NCBI RefSeq assembly: GCF_006861665.1
Contig: NZ_RKLU01000002.1
Span: 449,458-502,464, forward strand
Direction of reading: 5' to 3'
From: Halonotius terrestris
GTDB taxonomy: Archaea > Halobacteriota > Halobacteria > Halobacteriales > Haloferacaceae
Length of the DNA: 53,007 nucleotides
Part shown: positions 48,071 to 53,007 of the stretch, one piece after another
Numbering within the stretch: position 1 is the stretch's first letter
Layout of the letters: the number at the start of each line of letters is the position of its first letter
The notes under the pieces: generated by a model
The model's database searches: none
Seen by the model: only the letters and a program-made list of their open reading frames with translations
What the model was told of the DNA's origin: nothing
Translations under genes and position numbers: made by a program

Positions 48071-49120
48071 CTATAGTTCGCCCGCAATTCGTTCTCCGAG
48101 AGCCACACCGTTCCAGAGCGCTTCGTGTGCCCGACCTTCGCCGACGACCCAGTCGCCAGCGACGTACAGCCCGTACGATTCCAGCGGCGCGACGGCCTCG
48201 CTGTCGACAGCGGCATCCGGTAGCGCGTATCGCCAGCCCTGATCATCAACCCAATCGGGGTCGCGTAGGCGGTCCTCATCAAGCAGTTGAGCGGCCATAT
48301 CGGCTACGTCGTCAACGATCTCATCGAGTGGACTGTCGTAGGTTGCTGTCGACCAGTCGGGAGCCATCTGGACGACGAGCAGTTCCTCGCCGTCGGGGAT
48401 GTGACCGGGCTTGCAGGATTCACGCGCCAGCCAGCCGATGTCGTGCTCGCGGTCGTCGTTGACCAAGGCGTAGTAGGGTCGGTCGATCTCAAACGGATAG
48501 TGGAGCATGACAGCCCGAATCGTTCGGTAGGGAACCCGATCGACAGCGTCGATCGCTGCCGAGAGATCGTTGTCGGCACCGTGGATTTCGGTAGCGCGGA
48601 GCAGGTCGGCCGTCTGCGGAGCCGGCGGCGTCATCACGACGGCGTCGAACGGGCCGTGCGTCGAGCCGTCTGTATCAGTGACTGTCCAGCCCGTTGAGCT
48701 GTGGCGGAGTGCGTCAACGAGTGTGTCCTTCCGAATCTCAGCATCGGTCCGCCCGAACAGCCGTTTTGCGAGTTGGGTGATCCCCTCTGCCCACGTCCAT
48801 TTGTGGGCTTCTGGTCGTTCGCTCTCGGAGATAGTGCCGTCGGAATCGAACGGCCACACCGGGGCGTCGATATCGGCGAACCCCTCGGTGCCGAGTGACT
48901 GCAGCAACTCGCGGGTTCGCTCGTCGCTGTCCTTGATGTAGTTCGCGCCGTGATCGTACCGACAGCCGTTGCGCCGTCGGGTAGCAGCCCGTCCGCCGAC
49001 GCCACGGCTCTTTTCGAGCACCGTCACCGAGACGGACTCCTCGCGGAGCGCGTCGGCGACCCCGGCCGCGGCGAGGCCGGCACCGACGATACACAGGCGA
49101 ACCTCGTCGTCTGTGGACAT
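48071..49120 (-). CDS. FAD-dependent renalase-like oxidoreductase
   Basis: A 349-residue flavoprotein. The N-terminal Rossmann motif CIVGAGLAAAGVADAL, the second glycine-rich segment EKSRGVGGRAATRR and DHGANYI fit the renalase/amine-oxidase-like family; the C-terminal YVAGDWVVGEGRAHEALW is the closing FAD motif. The substrate is unknown. GC-rich, in codon use typical of the chromosome. Convergent with the CheY-like gene, ten bases apart. Confidence 0.87.
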   Translation of the reverse strand: MSTDDEVRLCIVGAGLAAAGVADALREESVSVTVLEKSRGVGGRAATRRRNGCRYDHGANYIKDSDERTRELLQSLGTEGFADIDAPVWPFDSDGTISESERPEAHKWTWAEGITQLAKRLFGRTDAEIRKDTLVDALRHSSTGWTVTDTDGSTHGPFDAVVMTPPAPQTADLLRATEIHGADNDLSAAIDAVDRVPYRTIRAVMLHYPFEIDRPYYALVNDDREHDIGWLARESCKPGHIPDGEELLVVQMAPDWSTATYDSPLDEIVDDVADMAAQLLDEDRLRDPDWVDDQGWRYALPDAAVDSEAVAPLESYGLYVAGDWVVGEGRAHEALWNGVALGERIAGEL

Positions 49121-49170
49121 ACACAGGGATAGCGAGCCAACGGCTAAAACCTCTCGTCGCTGGCTCCCGA

Positions 49171-49875
49171 TCAGCTTTCGACGCTACGGGCTTCGAGTTT
49201 CCGAACCCGCGTTGCCAACGCCCAAAACAGCGGCAGAACCGTCAGAACGACCGCTGCCCACGCCGCCAGCTGAAACGCCGTCGCCTCCAGTGCGATCGGC
49301 GTCTCGCGGGCCAGCGGGATCGTCGTGTGGTGTGGCTCGCCGAGAATCGGAATGAAGTAGTCGACCGTCAGATCGATCGTGTACCACAGCACCGCGAGGC
49401 CGACTGCCCGAACCGGGAAGTCGGTGATCCGATGGAGGACGAACGCTTGGACGACCATGGCGAGATGGCTTACGAGGAGAAATCCATACAGCGGCAGCGA
49501 CGTGAACGCGAGGAACTCCTCAGCGAAGACAACGAGTACCCACGGCGTCCAGAGTCCGAGTTTGATGTTGCCGAAAAACGCCAGCGCGGTCAGCGTGTCG
49601 TGTTGCCGCCCCAATGCCCACAGCGCGAACGCGCCGGCGATGAACAGCGTCGCCATCGGGCTGTCGGGGACGAACAGCCACATTTCAGTCGGTGTTGCGG
49701 CGAACTGCGCCCGATAGTACCAAAAGCCGAAGGCCGTACCTGCGAGGTTGATAGCAACCACGAGCCAGACGAGTCGCAACCCGAGGTTCTCCAGCGCGGT
49801 CGGCACCGGCGACAGCCACCACGGCAGGTCGTCACGAGCGGGCAGGGACTGTCGATCACGCAGCAGCCGGGACAT
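49171..49875 (-). CDS. DUF1405 membrane protein
   Basis: A 234-residue protein with about six hydrophobic helices (LRLVWLVVAINLAGTAFGF, MATLFIAGAFALWALG, LWTPWVLVVFAEEFLAF, FLLVSHLAMVVQAFVL, VGLAVLWYTIDLTVDYF, FQLAAWAAVVLTVLPLFW). The pattern matches DUF1405, an uncharacterised integral membrane family of archaea and Firmicutes. It may be cotranscribed with 49919-51208. Confidence 0.82.
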   Translation of the reverse strand: MSRLLRDRQSLPARDDLPWWLSPVPTALENLGLRLVWLVVAINLAGTAFGFWYYRAQFAATPTEMWLFVPDSPMATLFIAGAFALWALGRQHDTLTALAFFGNIKLGLWTPWVLVVFAEEFLAFTSLPLYGFLLVSHLAMVVQAFVLHRITDFPVRAVGLAVLWYTIDLTVDYFIPILGEPHHTTIPLARETPIALEATAFQLAAWAAVVLTVLPLFWALATRVRKLEARSVES

Positions 49876-49918
49876 ATCTGAGGTGGGCCGGCGAGTTCAA
49901 TAAGTGGCGTGGATGCGG

Positions 49919-51208
49919 TCAGGCACCCGTCTTCTCGACGTGGTACCACGTGCCGTCCCAGCTGAAGGCGTACTCAAGGATCGACTTCAGCATCAACACG
50001 CCGAAAACCGGGTAGACCAGCGGCGCGACGAGCGCGATCGTGACGACCGAGTCGATGTCGCCAGCCCTGGCGTCGGCCCACCCGACACCGGCAGCGATGA
50101 GTGCAGTGGCGAAGATCGGCAGTAGGTAGTACAGCGTGGCGTTCAACAGCACCAACACGAACAGCTTCGAGAGCAACACCAGCAAGAAGACGCTCCCGCC
50201 GATGCTCGTGATCATCCGCGATATCGAGATCCAGCGGCGGTGTCGAACGCCATCGGTAAGCTGGCCCGTGAGCGTCGCGTGCAGCACTTCGACCTGTCCG
50301 ATCCGCCATCGTTTGCGCTGGCCCCAGAAGTCAGCAAGCGTGTGCGGAGCCTCCATCAGGCTAGTGTAGTTTCGGGCCTGTCGAACCGAGAGGTCATGGC
50401 GGTAGCACTTGTGTGCGAAGGCGAGATCCTCGGTCAGGAGATCGTCGTAGCCGCCGACCGTCTCGTAGGCTTCCCGGGTGAAGACCGTCGATGAGCTTCG
50501 GCAGTTGCGAAACCCGGTGAGTTCGACCAGTTTGTAGCTGGCGTGGAACGTGACGCGCTCGCAGTAGGCCAGCGTCTCGACGAGTCCGTTCGGTTCGGGG
50601 ATGCGGCGACCCTGAAACACGTCGTGGCCCTCGATGTGGAGCGCGCCCATGCCGCTGGCGAGGAACGCCTCGTCAACGACTTCGTCGGCGTCGAAGACAG
50701 CGAAGGAGTCGCTTGCGGATCGCTCGACAACCGTTTGGATCGCGCCGGCTTTCGAGCCCGGATACTCATTGCGCATCACCGACACCATATCGTCAGCCAT
50801 GGACTCGGCGGTCGCAATCGTCGCTTCGTCGTCGGGTTCGCAGGCGATGACGATCTCGAGGTTCTCGTAGCTCGACTGTCGCAGGCTCTCGACGCTCCGG
50901 TGAAGGACGTTACCGTCGCGGTACACCGGAATGATGGCCGTCAGTTTTGGGCCATCGGTGATCTCAGTTACGTTGGTCGCGGGCGTCGAAACCTCGTGAA
51001 TCAGCAGTAGTCCGGTGAATAGAAGGAAGCCAGTGAAGACGAGGCTGGCCGAGACGGCATCGAGCCAGACGACTTCGAGGGAGAGCCAGAGCAACTCGAC
51101 GGTGAGCACCTGCTGTTGGATCCCCTGATAGAGGCCGACGAGGACCAACAGGAGGGCGGTTCCGGCCCACCCGAGGGTTTCGAACGCACGCTGGAGTCGT
51201 GCTTTCAT
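49919..51208 (-). CDS. Family 2 glycosyltransferase, membrane-bound
   Basis: A 429-residue protein with two N-terminal membrane helices (about 12-28 and 50-72), a GT2 catalytic domain (LTAIIPVYRDGNVLHRSVES; nucleotide-sugar Asp motif FAVFDADEVVD; acceptor/catalytic LLTEDLAF; and QRKRWRIGQ equivalent to QxxRW), then C-terminal membrane helices. It resembles processive cellulose-synthase/hyaluronan-type enzymes and may make cell-surface polysaccharide or glycolipid. GC-rich chromosomal gene. Upstream 51209-51403 shows only the start of the divergent hydrolase region. Confidence 0.88.
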   Translation of the reverse strand: MKARLQRAFETLGWAGTALLLVLVGLYQGIQQQVLTVELLWLSLEVVWLDAVSASLVFTGFLLFTGLLLIHEVSTPATNVTEITDGPKLTAIIPVYRDGNVLHRSVESLRQSSYENLEIVIACEPDDEATIATAESMADDMVSVMRNEYPGSKAGAIQTVVERSASDSFAVFDADEVVDEAFLASGMGALHIEGHDVFQGRRIPEPNGLVETLAYCERVTFHASYKLVELTGFRNCRSSSTVFTREAYETVGGYDDLLTEDLAFAHKCYRHDLSVRQARNYTSLMEAPHTLADFWGQRKRWRIGQVEVLHATLTGQLTDGVRHRRWISISRMITSIGGSVFLLVLLSKLFVLVLLNATLYYLLPIFATALIAAGVGWADARAGDIDSVVTIALVAPLVYPVFGVLMLKSILEYAFSWDGTWYHVEKTGA

Positions 51209-51442
51209 AGCGGGGGTACTATTGGACTAGGTCGTCGCTAATCAGCATAAAAGCCCCGAAACGCCGTTCAGCGTCAGACACGGCGAAATTCGGTGACTAA
51301 CCGGCCCTCAGTTGGCAGTTCACGGTCGTGTACAAACGACCGTTTAGATTAGTACTCGATCCTTGATTCGGGTCAACGGTTTAGTTCCCAGCCGACAGAT
51401 GCGATGTATGAGCAACGAAGCGATCCCGCGATCGGAGTCCCC

Positions 51443-52417
51443 ATGAGCGATTCAGCGCGCCCCCATGGCCGTCGTCGCCCGAACGCACGGGCCCAGCAGT
51501 CGCTTCGGCGACCAACGCCGGAGGCGTATTCGACCCGCAGAGTCGAGTTCGACAGCGACGGTGAGACTTGTGTCGGGACGCTGTACCTGCCTGCCGCCTT
51601 CGACACCCCGCCGGTCGTCGTGATGGCTCCGGGGCTCGGCATGTGGCGATCCTTCGTCCTCCCCGCTGTCGCCGAGCGGTTTGCGGCCGCCGGCTTCGCC
51701 GCCTTCGTTTTCGACTTCCGGCACCACGGCGACAGCGAGGGCGAGCCTCGGCAACTCGCCGACCCACAGAAACAGGTCGGCGACTACGAGGCCGCAATCG
51801 AAGCGATGATTGACACCGACGCTGTCGATAGCAACCGCCTCGTCCTCTGGGGGTACTCCTTTTCGGGCGGTCACGTTCTCTCAGTCGCTGCCGACGACTT
51901 CCGCATCGCCGGCGTGATCGCAACGGCACCCTTCGTTGACGGCCGGCAGGAACTCCGCCGCTCGCTGCGACAGCCCACGCGGTTCCTCAAATCGACGTTC
52001 GCGGGGCTGCGGGACGCCGTCGGCTCGAAGATCGGCCGGGGCCACGAGGTACGACTCGTTGACGACCCCGGCGAGTTCGCGGTGCTCACCGCGCCCGGCG
52101 CGAGACGGGCGATCCTTGATGCGGTCGATCGTGACTCGGAGTGGGTCAATCGGCTGCCGGCCCGTATCTTCCTCGCGCTGCCGGGGTATCGACCGATCAC
52201 GACCGCCGCGGAAATCCGTTGTCCCGCGCTCGTCATCGGCGGCCGTAACGATCAAATCGTCCCCGCCGAGGGACCGGAGGCTGCCGCTGACCGGATTCCG
52301 GAGTCGACATATATCGAACTCCCGGCCGATCATATGAGCGTCTTCGATGCGGACTTCGAGACGGTCGTCGGCCACCAACTCACCTTTCTCCGGTCGACAG
52401 TGGATCATCGACAGTGA
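51443..52417 (+). CDS. Alpha/beta hydrolase
   Basis: A 324-residue hydrolase. It has an oxyanion strand (VVVMAPGLGMWR), HHGDSEG, nucleophile elbow GYSFSGGH (Ser), acid GGRNDQIVP (Asp) and terminal DHMSVFD (His), completing the Ser-Asp-His triad. Similar to the dienelactone hydrolase/esterase group; substrate unknown. ATG 51443 is taken as the start; ATG 51404 in frame would add 13 residues. Located between the glycosyltransferase and hmgA. Confidence 0.88.
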   Translation: MSDSARPHGRRRPNARAQQSLRRPTPEAYSTRRVEFDSDGETCVGTLYLPAAFDTPPVVVMAPGLGMWRSFVLPAVAERFAAAGFAAFVFDFRHHGDSEGEPRQLADPQKQVGDYEAAIEAMIDTDAVDSNRLVLWGYSFSGGHVLSVAADDFRIAGVIATAPFVDGRQELRRSLRQPTRFLKSTFAGLRDAVGSKIGRGHEVRLVDDPGEFAVLTAPGARRAILDAVDRDSEWVNRLPARIFLALPGYRPITTAAEIRCPALVIGGRNDQIVPAEGPEAAADRIPESTYIELPADHMSVFDADFETVVGHQLTFLRSTVDHRQ

Positions 52418-52489
52418 TCGTGCGCTGATCGCCGACCGTTGACAGCGACAACCGACAACCCTTAGCAACCGCCGCCCGCAGGCCTCCCT

Positions 52490-53007
52490 ATGACCGCAGA
52501 CGCCGACCGCGTGGCCGAGCTCGTCGAGCGCGTCGACGCCGGCGACCTCCGCCTCCACGAACTGGCCGACCACACCGATTCCGATACCGCCGCCGCCGTC
52601 CGCCGGCAGGTCGTCGAAACCGCTGCCGACGCCGACTGCAAGGCGATCGGCGACTACGGTTTCCCGGCGGAGGTCGCCGAACCAAACATCGAGAACATGA
52701 TCGGTACCGTACAGGTACCGCTCGGCGTTGTCGGACCCGTGAATATCAACGGGGCCGCTCTCGACGACGAACGCTACCTTCCGCTGGCGACGACCGAAGG
52801 CGCGCTGTTGGCCTCCGTCAACCGCGGCTGCTCGGTCATCAACAAGGCCGGTGGCGCGACCGCCCGCGTGACGAAAGCTGGGATGACGCGCGCGCCGGTG
52901 TTCAGCGTCACCGATGTGGTTGAGGCCCTAGCACTCGTCGAGTGGGTCCGGGACAACGAAACCGCCCTGCGAGAGGCCGCCGAAGAGACGACGAACCACG
53001 GCGAGCT
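52490..53007 (+). CDS. hmgA: Hydroxymethylglutaryl-CoA reductase, 5' part
   Basis: The first 172 codons of HMG-CoA reductase, cut by the window edge. Visible conserved segments are ENMIGTVQVPLGVVGPV, LATTEGALLASVNRG (which includes the catalytic Glu) and the following INKAGGATARV. The enzyme reduces HMG-CoA to mevalonate, the committed step to archaeal isoprenoid lipids, and is the statin target in haloarchaea. Start ATG 52490 fits a weak TATA-like CCTTAGC at 52460-52466, suggesting a leaderless transcript. Chromosomal housekeeping gene. Confidence 0.95.
   Translation, partial: MTADADRVAELVERVDAGDLRLHELADHTDSDTAAAVRRQVVETAADADCKAIGDYGFPAEVAEPNIENMIGTVQVPLGVVGPVNINGAALDDERYLPLATTEGALLASVNRGCSVINKAGGATARVTKAGMTRAPVFSVTDVVEALALVEWVRDNETALREAAEETTNHGE

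Noticed and set aside
47632-48462. Arg-rich plus-strand frame spanning the CheY-like gene and renalase-like gene
   Set aside because: It is an arginine/proline-rich out-of-frame translation of GC-rich DNA overlapping two well-supported genes.
52488-52956. Minus-strand frames at the right edge
   Set aside because: The plus-strand frame is unmistakable HMG-CoA reductase; the others are shadows.

Overview
This window is haloarchaeal chromosome (class Halobacteria; genus not determinable by eye) carrying an integrated mobile element of about 46.4 kb. The evidence is the acidic protein sequences, leaderless genes with a TATA box about 27 bases before the start codon, an archaeal tRNA-His with the G-1:C73 pair, and the archaeal-type mevalonate gene hmgA at the right edge. 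The outer parts (1-325 and 47122-53007) are GC-rich. The interior is visibly poorer in GC and uneven in composition, as expected of a mosaic accessory element.

Element borders: tRNA-His (326-399) is complete. Its last 45 bases plus four more (355-403) recur exactly at 46748-46796, forming attL and attR. Just inside attL is a tyrosine recombinase (541-1650). Just inside the right end lie a second tyrosine recombinase with a zinc-ribbon tail, two divergent Orc1/Cdc6-like ATPases, and between these an AT-rich stretch flanked by mirrored origin-box-like repeats. Beyond attR are two further fragments of the tRNA-His 3' end, probably scars of other integrations.

Layout, left to right: integrase; two hypothetical genes; an AbiE-like toxin-antitoxin pair with a tandemly duplicated promoter (3.2-4.7 kb); small zinc-ribbon and HTH genes; a large N6-adenine methyltransferase with a HEPN-like tail (5.8-8.4 kb); a CARF-HTH regulator divergent from a gene set of an unknown protein, a CD-NTase and a SLATT membrane effector (a CBASS-like set, 8.4-12.0 kb); then Mre11, Rad50, NurA, a HAS-barrel-like protein and HerA in one tight operon (12.1-19.7 kb). 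Next, on the minus strand, is a translationally coupled six-gene operon resembling a conjugative type IV secretion system (VirB2, VirB6, VirB4, unknown, VirD4, HTH; 26.5-19.6 kb). It is followed by a membrane M48 protease pair, a DUF932 gene and two eroded genes, a complete type I restriction-modification system (32.2-38.1 kb), an ATPase with a nuclease-like tail, and a two-gene operon with a zinc metalloprotease (42.4-40.2 kb).

Reading: this looks like an integrative, possibly conjugative, possibly self-replicating archaeal element loaded with defence genes. The most interesting part is 8.4-19.7 kb, where a cyclic-nucleotide-type signalling set (CARF sensor, CD-NTase, SLATT effector) lies directly upstream of a complete DNA end-resection machine. 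Whether these act as one system is inference. No CRISPR array and no insertion-sequence transposase was seen. The right flank holds ordinary chromosomal genes: a membrane OB-fold protein, a CheY-like regulator, a renalase-like oxidoreductase, a DUF1405 membrane protein, a glycosyltransferase, an alpha/beta hydrolase and the start of hmgA.
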